Source: an uncultured Sphingomonadaceae bacterium (GTDB taxonomy: Bacteria; Pseudomonadota; Alphaproteobacteria; Sphingomonadales; Sphingomonadaceae). Taken from it: DNA of 64,000 bases. Below are positions 16,827 through 25,786 of this stretch, in pieces. Below the pieces are notes generated by a model. It saw only the letters and a list, made by a program, of their open reading frames with translations. It had not been told where the DNA came from and did not search any database. Numbering within the stretch: position 1 is the first letter of the stretch; every line of letters starts with the position of its first letter. The position numbers and the translations under genes were made by a program. Location: positions 682,001-746,000 of the forward strand of contig CANMVC010000001.1 of the NCBI GenBank assembly GCA_947501325.1, written 5' to 3'.

Positions 16827-18125
16827 TTATCGACGCGTGTCCAGCCGCTTTTGCACGCTGGCGGCATGAGCAGGCAAACCTTCAGCTTCGGCCAGGGCAA
16901 CGGCTGCCGGGCCAATTTTTCCAAGCGCCGTTTCATCGCATTCCAGAAAGCTGGTGCGCTTCATGAAATCCGTTACCGATAGCCCGGACGAAAAACGCGC
17001 ACGCCGTCCGGTTGGCAGCACATGATTGGGACCGGCAACATAATCGCCAACCGCTTCCGGTGTATGACGCCCCAGGAATACCGAACCCGCATGACGGACC
17101 ATATTGAATAAAGCCTGCGGATCATCGCAAGCCAGTTCCAGATGCTCGGCGGCCAGACGATCGACCAGCGGCATGGCTTGCTCCAACCGATCGACCAATA
17201 TGATCGCCCCGTTATCGGTCCAGCTCTGGGTTGCGGTCTTACTCGTTGCTAACTCACCAAGCTGCTTTTCAATCTGCGTTGCAACCTGATCCGCAAAAGC
17301 GCAGTCATCCGTAAACAATATCGATTGGCTGGTCGGATCATGTTCCGCCTGGGACAATAGGTCCGCAGCGATCCAGTCCGGATCATTCTTGCCATCGGCA
17401 ACGACCACGATTTCCGAAGGCCCGGCAACCATATCAATGCCGACTACGCCATAAACCTGTCGCTTGGCTTCCGCGACCCAGGCATTGCCCGGACCGGTAA
17501 TCACATCAACCGGCGCTATTTTCCCTGTACCAAAGGCTAAAGCGGCCACGGCTTGCGCGCCGCCAATCCGCCAGATTTCATCGACACCGGCAATTTGCGC
17601 GGCAGCCAGAACCAGAGGATTTACTTCGCCACCGGGCGTCGGTGTCACCATGATCAACCGATCCGCGCCAGCAACCTTGGCCGGAATCGCGTTCATCAAT
17701 ACGGAGGACGGGTAAGCGGCACGCCCTCCGGGAATATAGATGCCTGCCCGCTCAACGGCATTCCAGCGCGCACCGATGCGGACGCCGGCATCATCACGAT
17801 AGTCGCGATTGTCCGGCACCTGACCCTCATGATAGTCACGGATGCGTATGGCGGCCAATTCCAGAGCGATCCGCAAATTGGGATCCAGGCCTTCCAATGC
17901 CGCTTCACATTCCAGAGCCGAAATCTTCCAGCCGGTAAAGTCGAGATCATGCCCATCAAATTTCTGAGTGAGGCGGGACAAAGCCTCGTCCCCATTAGAC
18001 CGCACATCTTTGATGATCGCAACTACATCAGCCGATACATCGGCATCCGCCTCGCGCCGCGCGTTGACCAGCGCGTCGAAAGCTTCCGGGAAGCTGCTAT
18101 CCGAAGCTGAAAGCCGCAAAGCCAT
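16827..18125 (-). CDS. hisD: Histidinol dehydrogenase
   Basis: Oxidises L-histidinol in two NAD-dependent steps to L-histidine. 432 residues, normal length. Seen: ERAGIYIPGGRAAYPSSVLM (about 128-147), the GPGNAWVAEAKRQVYG segment, AEHDPTSQS with the zinc/substrate residues, and VGDYVAGPNHVLPTGRRARF near the C-terminus. The ATG overlaps the hisG stop by one base (TGATG). hisG-hisD pairing is usual in this group; the rest of the his pathway lies elsewhere. Confidence 0.97.
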   Translation of the reverse strand: MALRLSASDSSFPEAFDALVNARREADADVSADVVAIIKDVRSNGDEALSRLTQKFDGHDLDFTGWKISALECEAALEGLDPNLRIALELAAIRIRDYHEGQVPDNRDYRDDAGVRIGARWNAVERAGIYIPGGRAAYPSSVLMNAIPAKVAGADRLIMVTPTPGGEVNPLVLAAAQIAGVDEIWRIGGAQAVAALAFGTGKIAPVDVITGPGNAWVAEAKRQVYGVVGIDMVAGPSEIVVVADGKNDPDWIAADLLSQAEHDPTSQSILFTDDCAFADQVATQIEKQLGELATSKTATQSWTDNGAIILVDRLEQAMPLVDRLAAEHLELACDDPQALFNMVRHAGSVFLGRHTPEAVGDYVAGPNHVLPTGRRARFSSGLSVTDFMKRTSFLECDETALGKIGPAAVALAEAEGLPAHAASVQKRLDTRR

Positions 18126-18775
18126 CAGACCTGCCCCACCAGCTCACGGAATTTCTGTACCAGTCCGGTCAGCTCTTCGCTGCGCATCTTGAACGCCGCC
18201 CGGTTGACCACCAGCCGCGCGGAAATATCTATAATCCGGTCCGTTTCGACCAGATTATTGGCTTTCAATGTGCTGCCTGATTCCACCAGATCGACAATAT
18301 GCCGCGACAGGCCGAGCGAAGGCGCGAGTTCCATGGCCCCGTTCAGCTTCACACATTCCGCCTGAATGCCCTGCGCTTCAAAATGGCGGCTGGTCAGGTT
18401 GGGATATTTGGTGGCGACACGGATATGCGAGATATTGCCAATCTGTTCGGCATCATCCTTCGGTTGCGCCACGGACAGGCGGCAGCGGCCAATGCCCAGA
18501 TCAACCGGTGCATAAAGCTCGCTATAATTAAACTCCTCGACCACATCCGACCCGACAATACCGATCTGCGCGGCGCCATGAGCGACAAAAGTCGCCACAT
18601 CAAAGGCGCGGACACGGATGATCGAGACATGCGCCTGATTGGTGCCGAACATCAGGCTGCGATTGGCCTTGTCGAAAAATTCTGGTAACGGCTCGATCCC
18701 GACCCTAGCCAGCATCGGCAAGGCCTCGTCGAGAATCCGTCCCTTGGGGATGGCAAAGATCAGGGGTGTGGTCAT
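18125..18775 (-). CDS. hisG: ATP phosphoribosyltransferase, short form
   Basis: First committed step of histidine synthesis: joins ATP and PRPP. 216 residues, the short HisG form that lacks the C-terminal regulatory domain and normally needs HisZ as partner; no hisZ is in the window. Seen: [20 protein letters not shown] at the N-terminus, [14 protein letters not shown] (about 70-83), and the PRPP-binding stretch ending [14 protein letters not shown]. Only about 40 bp separate its start from the divergent DUF2332 gene, so the promoters must overlap. Confidence 0.95.
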   Translation of the reverse strand: MTTPLIFAIPKGRILDEALPMLARVGIEPLPEFFDKANRSLMFGTNQAHVSIIRVRAFDVATFVAHGAAQIGIVGSDVVEEFNYSELYAPVDLGIGRCRLSVAQPKDDAEQIGNISHIRVATKYPNLTSRHFEAQGIQAECVKLNGAMELAPSLGLSRHIVDLVESGSTLKANNLVETDRIIDISARLVVNRAAFKMRSEELTGLVQKFRELVGQV

Positions 18776-18815
18776 AGATGCGGGGGCTTTACGGCCTCAT
18801 ATCAGAAAGGGCAAT

Positions 18816-19871
18816 ATGTCTAACCAGCAAAAGGTGCGCGACGCCTTCACCAACCAGATCGAATATTGCCGCTCCAATGGCGCGCCGATTACCGGCCGGA
18901 TAGTCGAGGCCATCATCGGAGCGCTGGACGAAAGCAGCGAGCTGGGCCGCCGGGTGCTGGGATGGGAGGGCAATCCGCTGGCCGATGCCCTGCCGCTGCG
19001 GGTTGCGGGCGGCTTTCATGCGCTGCATCTCGCCGGCAATCATGATCGGCTTTCCGCCATCTATAATGGCGACGACCAGGCCGCAGCCGATGCTGAGCAG
19101 ATCATTGCCGAAACCATTGCCAGCGATGAAGCCGCTTTATTGCCTTGGCTGAACTCCCCGCCCCAGACGAATGAGGCCGGACGATCATCCTCTTATATTG
19201 CGGGTCTGCTCTGGCTCACGGCACAAGGCCTTCCGCCGCGCTACGAGCTGCTCGAAATCGGCTCCAGTGCTGGCCTCAATCTGATGATCGACCGCTATCA
19301 TTATGACCTTGCTGGCGTTTCCGTAGGGCCGGATAGTGCGCCCCTGACCTTCACACCGGAATGGGAAGGACCACCACCGCCGGACGTCCCCTTTGCCTTT
19401 GACTCCATCCGCGGCTGTGACATTGCCCCGGTTGATCTGGCCGATCCGGCACAGGCCCGCCGCTTGACCGCCTTTATCTGGCCCGAACACACTGTCCGCT
19501 TCGAGCGGATGAAGACTGCTATAGGGCTGGTCAACCAGCAGCCACCCCGGCTTGAAGGCGCGAGCGCCGATGACTGGATGATCGATCAACTCGCCAAACC
19601 ACAGAAAGAGGGCGTCACCCGGGTGCTGGTCCATTCGATCGTCTGGCAATATATTCCCAAAGCCGGGCGCGAGCGGATCAGCCAGGCGATGGAAGCAGCA
19701 GGCACCCAAGCCACAGCAGAGCGACCGCTGGCATGGCTATCGCTGGAAGCCAATCGCGAAACCTATCGCCATGAGTTGATTGTCCGGCACTGGCCCAATG
19801 GCGACGAGCCGACCAAACTCGGCGAAGCCCATGCCCATGGGGCCTGGGTTAAATGGCTGGAGGCGCCATAA
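18816..19871 (+). CDS. DUF2332-family protein
   Basis: 351 residues. The start at 18816 (MSNQQKVRDAFTNQ) follows an AAAGGG ribosome binding site and gives the usual N-terminus; an upstream in-frame Met at 18639 would run through hisG and is rejected. Matches DUF2332: RVLGWEGNPLADALPLRVAG, then ELLEIGSSAGLNLMIDRYHY (about 150-170), which resembles a methyltransferase-like glycine motif, and WPEHTVRFERMKTA. Function unknown; S-adenosylmethionine binding is only a guess from the ExGSSAG motif. Confidence 0.85.
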   Translation: MSNQQKVRDAFTNQIEYCRSNGAPITGRIVEAIIGALDESSELGRRVLGWEGNPLADALPLRVAGGFHALHLAGNHDRLSAIYNGDDQAAADAEQIIAETIASDEAALLPWLNSPPQTNEAGRSSSYIAGLLWLTAQGLPPRYELLEIGSSAGLNLMIDRYHYDLAGVSVGPDSAPLTFTPEWEGPPPPDVPFAFDSIRGCDIAPVDLADPAQARRLTAFIWPEHTVRFERMKTAIGLVNQQPPRLEGASADDWMIDQLAKPQKEGVTRVLVHSIVWQYIPKAGRERISQAMEAAGTQATAERPLAWLSLEANRETYRHELIVRHWPNGDEPTKLGEAHAHGAWVKWLEAP

Positions 19872-20028
19872 GACTAACCCCGGTTTCGTTCATATTTCTA
19901 GCCATTTTCCTGAAGTTTCTACAGCTTCGACACAGAATCACGGAAAAAAATCGTCGGCTTTCCCCTAATTTGATCGAATGCCTTAATCTTAGATAATCAC
20001 GATCATGTAGGAAAGCATTTTTCCGCGC

Positions 20029-20397
20029 CTAAAGGCGATCCAGATTTTTCACCGTCTTCTCCGTCACGACATTGCCGGTGTTCAATATTGTCTTGGGTTC
20101 CAGTAACAGCACATGACATTCGCCATCCAGCCCCTCCGGGCGATGCTCGACGCCGCGCGGGATGATAATGAATTCGCCGGGCTCTACATCGATATCACCG
20201 GTGCGCAGGCCCATGCGCATGGTTCCGGCCACAACCAGAAACAATTCGTCCTCTTCCTCGTGATGATGCCAGTCAAACTTGCCCGCAAATTTCGCCAGCT
20301 TCACCTGCGCGTCGTTAATATCACCGGCGATTTTGGGAGACCAATGGTCGGAAAAGGTCGCGAAGGCGTCTTTGAGATTGACCTTTTGAATCGTCAT
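20029..20397 (-). CDS. Small single-domain cupin protein
   Basis: 122 residues, one cupin barrel. FDWHHHEEEDELFLVVAGTM (about 41-60) gives the two His and Glu of cupin motif 1, and PGEFIIIPRGVEHRPEG gives motif 2 with its His, so a bound metal is likely. Substrate unknown. Its start overlaps the Nudix gene stop by 4 bp; the order bolA-Nudix-cupin forms one minus-strand unit with two 4-bp overlaps. Confidence 0.85.
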   Translation of the reverse strand: MTIQKVNLKDAFATFSDHWSPKIAGDINDAQVKLAKFAGKFDWHHHEEEDELFLVVAGTMRMGLRTGDIDVEPGEFIIIPRGVEHRPEGLDGECHVLLLEPKTILNTGNVVTEKTVKNLDRL

Positions 20398-20777
20398 GAT
20401 TGTCGCCCTTGCTGAAGTTCATCCACCAGAAGTTTGATCGCCGGAGCCATTTTTTCTGTCTCTTGATAGTCGATAAAAGCGACCTCGGATATCTCGGCCC
20501 GTGGCCTGACATCACCAATCCATTGCGCTTTATAGCAATTCAGCTCCACATCACCATCGCGTCCCAGAGCGGGCCCGACAACCCGCCGGTCAAACCTTAA
20601 CGTTTCCCGATCAATCGCGACGCCCAGCTCTTCATCGATTTCGCGCACAAGCGCTTGTTCTGCGGTTTCGTTCGCCTCAATCGTTCCGCCGGGCAGATAC
20701 CAAAGATGATTGTCACGGACGCGCACCAGCATGATTTGCTCGCCTCTTGTTTCCAAAAGACAAGCGCAACGGATCAC
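20394..20777 (-). CDS. Nudix hydrolase
   Basis: 127 residues. The complete Nudix box is GGTIEANETAEQALVREIDE followed by ELGV (residues about 31-54), with the catalytic REIDEE core. Family members hydrolyse nucleoside diphosphates linked to another group; the substrate is not predictable here. Coupled by 4-bp overlaps to bolA upstream and the cupin gene downstream. Confidence 0.9.
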   Translation of the reverse strand: MIRCACLLETRGEQIMLVRVRDNHLWYLPGGTIEANETAEQALVREIDEELGVAIDRETLRFDRRVVGPALGRDGDVELNCYKAQWIGDVRPRAEISEVAFIDYQETEKMAPAIKLLVDELQQGRQS

Positions 20778-21061
20778 TCCCCCGGCGCCCTCGCCTTGAT
20801 CGCCATCGCGTGCACCTTGTCCTGCATCAAGTCGCCCAGCGCCTTGTTGACCAACCGCTGCCGGTTGAGGCGCGACTGGCCTGCAAAGGCTTCGCAGGTA
20901 ATTTCAACGGTGAAATGCGACTCCCCGCTGCCGTCATCGCCGGCATGACCGTGATGGCTGGCGCTGTCATTGATGACGTTTAACGCCGTGGGCGATAGCG
21001 CCTCCAAAAGCCGTTTTTCAATTTCTGCGGCAACGGGGCCTTTTGATTCTGTTTCCATCAT
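20774..21061 (-). CDS. BolA-family protein
   Basis: 95 residues. The class-II KH-like fold of BolA is seen: HFTVEITCEAFAGQSRLNRQ followed by RLVNKALGD. BolA proteins bind monothiol glutaredoxins through a shared Fe-S cluster and influence iron homeostasis. An insert HHGHAGDDGSGES precedes the conserved strand, typical of the alphaproteobacterial branch with extra His residues. It heads the bolA-Nudix-cupin unit and is divergent from the J-domain gene, a neighbour pair conserved in Alphaproteobacteria. Confidence 0.9.
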   Translation of the reverse strand: MMETESKGPVAAEIEKRLLEALSPTALNVINDSASHHGHAGDDGSGESHFTVEITCEAFAGQSRLNRQRLVNKALGDLMQDKVHAMAIKARAPGE

Positions 21062-21125
21062 GCCTATATAGAGGCTTCACCAGCATTTGCGAACCGCCTT
21101 CTCGCCTTAATAACCGGACAATCTT

Positions 21126-21728
21126 TTGCCTTCCTCCAATCCTCAAAAGAAGAAACCCAATCGTTTTCACGGCCGTGTGGAAAGCGAGGGCAGGATCTGT
21201 GCGATTGACGGATGTGCAGAAGAGGGTGAATTTCGCGCGCCACCCATCTACGGTGCTCGTCATGGTTATGATGGTCCCGGCGAATATCGTTGGCTGTGCC
21301 TCGACCATGTCCGTGAATTTAATCAGGGCTATGATTTTTTCGACGGCATGGATCAGGAGCAGATTTTTGAAGCGCAGCACCCGGTGCGCGGATGGGATAG
21401 CAACCGGCGAATCTATCAAACCGGACCCAGCGATGCACCGGCATGGTCCGATTTTACCGATCCGCTGGATGCCATTGGTGCAAGATTTACCGCGCATGTT
21501 TCACGGCCGCAGACCCCAGGCCGGGCGATTAGCGCAGGCGACCGAAAAGCTCTCAAGACGCTAGGGCTTGGCGAGGATGCGGAGCGCAGCGATATCCGCA
21601 GGCGCTATTCTGAGCTCGTCCGCAAATATCATCCCGACCGCAATGGCGGCGATCGCACACAAGAGAAACACTTGGCAGAAGTGATTGCGGCCTATACGCA
21701 GCTTAAGGAATCACCAGATTTTAGATAG
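21126..21728 (+). CDS. J-domain protein (DnaJ-like) with N-terminal Cys/His region
   Basis: 200 residues from a TTG start at 21126. The C-terminal J domain (about 138-198) has the diagnostic HPD in VRKYHPDRNGGD, so it should stimulate a DnaK-type ATPase. The N-terminal part has CAIDGC and later WLCLDHV, a possible metal site, and no glycine-rich linker or zinc-finger repeats of true DnaJ. It is divergent from bolA and lies 53 bp before cobS. Client unknown. Confidence 0.88.
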   Translation: MPSSNPQKKKPNRFHGRVESEGRICAIDGCAEEGEFRAPPIYGARHGYDGPGEYRWLCLDHVREFNQGYDFFDGMDQEQIFEAQHPVRGWDSNRRIYQTGPSDAPAWSDFTDPLDAIGARFTAHVSRPQTPGRAISAGDRKALKTLGLGEDAERSDIRRRYSELVRKYHPDRNGGDRTQEKHLAEVIAAYTQLKESPDFR

Positions 21729-21781
21729 TGGCTCTGGCTTTTTGCTTTCCATATTGAGGCCTGAGTTTTCAAAGGACAAAC

Positions 21782-22771
21782 ATGACTGATATACCAAACA
21801 CCCATCCCAGCGGCAGCGGCGAAACTGTTTTGGACGCACCGGATCAAACCGTTGATGCGCGGGAAATGTTTGGCATTGACCTGGACATGCAGATCCCGGC
21901 GTTCAGCGAAAAGGACGAGCGCGTTCCCGATCTTGATCCCGCCTATGTGTTTGATCAGGATACGACCGCTGCGATCCTCGCCGGTTTTGCGTTTAACCGC
22001 CGGGTAATGGTCCAGGGTTTTCATGGTACCGGTAAATCGACCCATATCGAACAGGTCGCGGCGCGACTGAACTGGCCCTGTATCCGCATCAATCTTGACG
22101 CGCATATCAGCCGGATCGATCTGGTCGGCCGCGACGCCATTGTTCTGAAAGATGGCCAGCAAGTCACCGAATTCCGCGAAGGTTTGCTGCCATGGGCATT
22201 GCAGACGCCGACGGCCTTGGTATTCGACGAATATGATGCGGGCCGTCCCGACGTCATGTTCGTGATCCAGCGCGTACTGGAAGCCGAGGGCAAATTAACG
22301 CTGCTCGACCAGAATCGCGTCATCCGTCCGAATCCGAATTTCCGATTATTCGCCACCGCGAATACCGTTGGTCTGGGCGACACCAGCGGGCTTTATCATG
22401 GCACACAGCAGATCAACCAGGGTCAGATGGACCGCTGGAACATCGTGGTCACGCTCAACTATCTGCCCGCAGCTACCGAAGCGAAGGTCATATTGTCCAA
22501 GGTTCCCGATACGGATAACAAAACCGTTGAAAACATGATCAAGGTCGCCGACCTGTCGCGTCAAGGCTTCGTCAATGGCGACATTTCCACCGTGATGAGC
22601 CCGCGGACCGTGATCAGCTGGGCCCAGAATGCCGCCATCTTCAACAATGTCGGCTTCGCTTTCCGTTTGAGCTTCCTCAACAAGTGCGATGAAGCCGAAA
22701 GAATGCTGGTTGCTGAATATTATCAGCGAGTCTTTGGTGAAGATCTGCCAGAAAGTGTGATCGGCGGTTAA
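21782..22771 (+). CDS. cobS: Cobaltochelatase subunit CobS
   Basis: AAA+ ATPase subunit of the aerobic cobaltochelatase CobNST, which inserts Co(II) into hydrogenobyrinate a,c-diamide. 329 residues. Walker A is [15 protein letters not shown] (about 80-94), Walker [13 protein letters not shown] (about 149-160), and the sensor region [20 protein letters not shown]. cobT lies 3 kb downstream, separated by the PEP-CTERM and PBP genes; cobN is not in the window. Confidence 0.95.
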   Translation: MTDIPNTHPSGSGETVLDAPDQTVDAREMFGIDLDMQIPAFSEKDERVPDLDPAYVFDQDTTAAILAGFAFNRRVMVQGFHGTGKSTHIEQVAARLNWPCIRINLDAHISRIDLVGRDAIVLKDGQQVTEFREGLLPWALQTPTALVFDEYDAGRPDVMFVIQRVLEAEGKLTLLDQNRVIRPNPNFRLFATANTVGLGDTSGLYHGTQQINQGQMDRWNIVVTLNYLPAATEAKVILSKVPDTDNKTVENMIKVADLSRQGFVNGDISTVMSPRTVISWAQNAAIFNNVGFAFRLSFLNKCDEAERMLVAEYYQRVFGEDLPESVIGG

Positions 22772-22872
22772 CCATTGGTTTGCCCGGAAACTGCTGCTCA
22801 CAAGTGATCGTGAAATAAGACTCGCCTATTCAGAAAATTATGCTAGTTAACAAAGAGTAAATCACAGGGGTG

Positions 22873-22915
22873 TGAACGTAATTTGGTTGGTCGCCATGTT
22901 TTGAAATTGCGTTCA
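22873..22915 (+). promoter_or_regulatory. Stem-loop in leader of PEP-CTERM gene
   Basis: tgaacgtaattt (22873-22884) and aaattgcgttca (22904-22915) can pair over 12 positions with one G-U wobble and a 19-nt loop. It ends 22 bases before the ATG and has no T-run, so a leader structure or operator is more likely than a terminator. Confidence 0.4.
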
Positions 22916-22937
22916 TGCTTAAAAAATCGGGGTGTCT

Positions 22938-23468
22938 ATGAATAAGTTTCTATTAAGTGCTGCTGCCATTGCTGCGTTTTCTGCAGTTCCTGCACAAGCT
23001 GCGACCATTATTTCAGGATCAATTAACGGTAGCCGTACGGCATCGTATCAATTTGATTTCGATGGAACAGGCAATTTATCTGTTCAAGTCGACTCGATTT
23101 TGACCAACGGTATGCCTCTTAGCGATCCACAGATCTACGTGTTCAACGACGATGTGGCCGGCGCGCTGTTTGCTACAGATGATGATAGCGGAACCGGATT
23201 AAATTCTTTTATCAGCCAAGCAGGTCCTGCAGGAACTTATCTCCTTCAAATTGCTAATTTCTCATTCACCGAAGCGGAAGCGCGTGCTGGTACGAACAAT
23301 CAAGGTTCTCCCGGCGACGAATTCTTGATTATTTTCGGCGATGGCGTAACCAATATTGCTGCAGTTCCTGAACCAGCAACCTGGGCCTTCATGATCTTCG
23401 GCTTCGGCGCTGTTGGCAGCGCGATGCGCCGTCAGCGTAAAGCGAACGTAAAAGTCAGCTACGCCTGA
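22938..23468 (+). CDS. PEPxxWA-CTERM sorting-domain protein
   Basis: 176 residues from ATG 22938, with a ggggtg ribosome binding site just upstream; a GTG two codons earlier is possible. Signal peptide about 1-21 (ending AQA), then a beta-rich domain resembling bacterial pre-peptidase C-terminal (PPC) folds, with DPQIYVFNDDVAGALFATDD and TYLLQIANFSF. The C-terminal sorting signal VPEPATWAFMIFGFGAVGSA plus MRRQRK is a textbook PEP-CTERM of the sphingomonad PEPxxWA type, which is processed by exosortase. No exosortase gene is nearby. Probably a surface or matrix protein; own terminator downstream. Confidence 0.9.
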   Translation: MNKFLLSAAAIAAFSAVPAQAATIISGSINGSRTASYQFDFDGTGNLSVQVDSILTNGMPLSDPQIYVFNDDVAGALFATDDDSGTGLNSFISQAGPAGTYLLQIANFSFTEAEARAGTNNQGSPGDEFLIIFGDGVTNIAAVPEPATWAFMIFGFGAVGSAMRRQRKANVKVSYA

Positions 23469-23493
23469 TTTTTCCTTACCAAATTTTTAAAAG

Positions 23494-23521
23494 AGGCGGC
23501 CTTTCTGGCCGCCTTTTTTTT
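23494..23521 (+). terminator. Rho-independent terminator after PEP-CTERM gene
   Basis: aggcggcc / ggccgcct 8-bp perfect stem, 5-nt loop, followed by a run of eight or more T. Confidence 0.9.
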
Positions 23522-23581
23522 GAGACGGATGCTCGGATTTTTTGCTCGCATATGGCGTATTGCTAGTGTAATACAGTGGAA

Positions 23582-25705
23582 ATGTTAAACCGCACGCCCC
23601 CCGCTTTTGAATCCCATCAAGCCATCCCTAAACGGCGCTGGTACTGGCCTTTTGTGCGCAAAGCGCCTGCCGAAACGGTCTTTTACGAACCATATGGCGA
23701 TGCCCTGCCCCCGCATTTGCAGGGCGAGCCCCTTGCGCCGCTTAAAAAACCGCGTGGTAAATGGTGGTGGTTTGGTCGCGGGCTCGCTGCGTTTCTTTTT
23801 CTTGTCATTCTCATCGTAGCGTGGCTCGCCATCACCGCGCCGCTTTCCAAATCCCTGCAACCAATCGCACCACCGCAGATCACCTTGCTCACCTCGGATG
23901 GCCAGCCGATTGCCCGCAATGGCGCGATAGTCGAGGAACCGGTAAAAATTGCAGAGCTCCCCGACCATGTCGTCAACGCCTTTCTCGCCATCGAGGACCG
24001 GCGCTTCTATTCGCACTGGGGCGTGGACCCGCGTGGTCTGGCGCGCGCGGCGTGGAGCAACGCGACAGATAGCGGCATGACCCAGGGTGGCTCCACCATC
24101 ACCCAGCAATTGGCCAAACTCACTTTCCTGACACCAGAGCGCAGCCTGACCCGCAAAGCGCGGGAAATGCTGATCGCATTCTGGATGGAAGCGCGGTTGT
24201 CCAAGGATGAAATTCTCGAGCGCTATCTCTCCAATGTATATTTTGGTGACAATGTGTACGGCCTGCGCGCCGCTTCATTGCATTATTATTATCGCAAGCC
24301 GGAAAATCTGAAACCGGAGCAAGCGATCATGCTGGCCGGGCTGGTCCAGGCCCCTTCCCGGCTTGCTCCGACCCGCAATCCCGATCTTGCTGCCAAACGG
24401 GCCAAGCTCGTTAAATCGGCCATGGTAGCGGCTGGCTTTCTCAACCAGGCCGAAGCCGATAAGCTGCGCGATCCGGTACTTGACGTGCGGGCGACGAATA
24501 ATGTCCCGACCGGCACCTATTTTGCCGACTGGGCCATGCCGCGCGCCAGAGCCTTGTCGGAAATGAGCTATAGCAAGCTGACCATCACCACGACGCTCGA
24601 TTCCCGGCTGCAGAAAATTGCCAATAATGTCCTCAACCGCGCGCCTCTCGGCAAAGCACAGGTCGCGCTGGTTGCCATGCGACCGGATGGCGAGGTGGTC
24701 GCGATGATTGGCGGGCGCGATTACAAGGATTCCGCGTTCAACCGGGTGACACAGGCGAAACGGCAGCCGGGATCGACCTTCAAGCTGTTCGTCTGGCTGG
24801 CAGCCCTGCGCGCAGATATCCGGCCCGATGATATGGTCGATGACAGTGCGATTACCAAAGGTGGCTATCTGCCGAAAAACGCCGGAGAGAAATATCGCGG
24901 CGAGATTACCCTGAAAGAAGCCTTTGCCAAATCCAGCAATGTTGCGGCCGTCCGGCTGTTTGGTCAGGTTGGCGACAAAGCCGTCATTCGCGAAGCCAGA
25001 AATCTGGGCGTGACGTCGAAACTGGCTGAGGATGATCCCAGTCTGGCGCTCGGCACATCAACGATGACGTTATTGGAACTGACCGCCGCCTATGCCGGGG
25101 TCGCCGGTAACAAATGGCCCGTCAAGCCCTATGCTTTCCAGAAACGCGAACAGACGTGGGCGGAATGGCTGTTCGACTGGCCAGGCCGTTATGGCAACAG
25201 CACCCATGAGCGGATGGAAGATATGCTGCGCGCTGCGGTTAACGAAGGCACGGGTCGCAACGCGCGCCTGTCGATTCCCAATTACGGCAAAACCGGCACC
25301 AGCCAGAATAACCGGGACGCCCTGTTTGTCGGCTATGCTGGTGATCTGGTGGTTGGCGTGTGGGTCGGCAATGATGACAATTCGCCGCTTAAAGGCGTGA
25401 GCGGCGGCAATGTGCCAGCTCGCATCTGGCGGGACTTCATGAGCCAGGCAATCCAGGGCGCTGCCCCGGTTAGCAAACCAAAGCCGGATCCCGATGGACC
25501 GGTCAAGCCATTGGACGTTCCGGACGTAGAAGATCTGCAGGATATTCCGATCGATCTGGGAGATTCGGAAATCCGGATCAGGGGTGACCAAGGCGTTTCC
25601 ATATCCACCGAAATAGGCGGTATTCCCTTGGACCTCCGCCTGGACGACAATGGCTTGGCTGTAGAAAGCAGACGCGAAGAGCCAGCGCCGGCCGGCGAAC
25701 AATAA
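23582..25705 (+). CDS. Class A penicillin-binding protein (PBP1A type)
   Basis: Bifunctional peptidoglycan glycosyltransferase/transpeptidase anchored in the inner membrane. 707 residues from ATG 23582. Cytoplasmic basic tail, one membrane segment (about 67-88), GT51 domain with FLAIEDRRFYSHWGVDPRGL and GGSTITQQLAKL, then the transpeptidase domain with the active Ser in PGSTFKLFVW, the SSN motif in KSSNVAAVR, and KTG in YGKTGTSQNNRDALFVGY. The C-terminal 80 residues are Pro/Asp-rich and probably disordered. It sits alone between its own upstream terminator and cobT. Confidence 0.93.
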   Translation: MLNRTPPAFESHQAIPKRRWYWPFVRKAPAETVFYEPYGDALPPHLQGEPLAPLKKPRGKWWWFGRGLAAFLFLVILIVAWLAITAPLSKSLQPIAPPQITLLTSDGQPIARNGAIVEEPVKIAELPDHVVNAFLAIEDRRFYSHWGVDPRGLARAAWSNATDSGMTQGGSTITQQLAKLTFLTPERSLTRKAREMLIAFWMEARLSKDEILERYLSNVYFGDNVYGLRAASLHYYYRKPENLKPEQAIMLAGLVQAPSRLAPTRNPDLAAKRAKLVKSAMVAAGFLNQAEADKLRDPVLDVRATNNVPTGTYFADWAMPRARALSEMSYSKLTITTTLDSRLQKIANNVLNRAPLGKAQVALVAMRPDGEVVAMIGGRDYKDSAFNRVTQAKRQPGSTFKLFVWLAALRADIRPDDMVDDSAITKGGYLPKNAGEKYRGEITLKEAFAKSSNVAAVRLFGQVGDKAVIREARNLGVTSKLAEDDPSLALGTSTMTLLELTAAYAGVAGNKWPVKPYAFQKREQTWAEWLFDWPGRYGNSTHERMEDMLRAAVNEGTGRNARLSIPNYGKTGTSQNNRDALFVGYAGDLVVGVWVGNDDNSPLKGVSGGNVPARIWRDFMSQAIQGAAPVSKPKPDPDGPVKPLDVPDVEDLQDIPIDLGDSEIRIRGDQGVSISTEIGGIPLDLRLDDNGLAVESRREEPAPAGEQ

Positions 25706-25786
25706 GCGACCACAGCATGCCTAGCAAAATGGTGGAATTTAGACCTTTGATTCCCTTCCGCTTTCCGCTTATGACTATTTTCTTCT

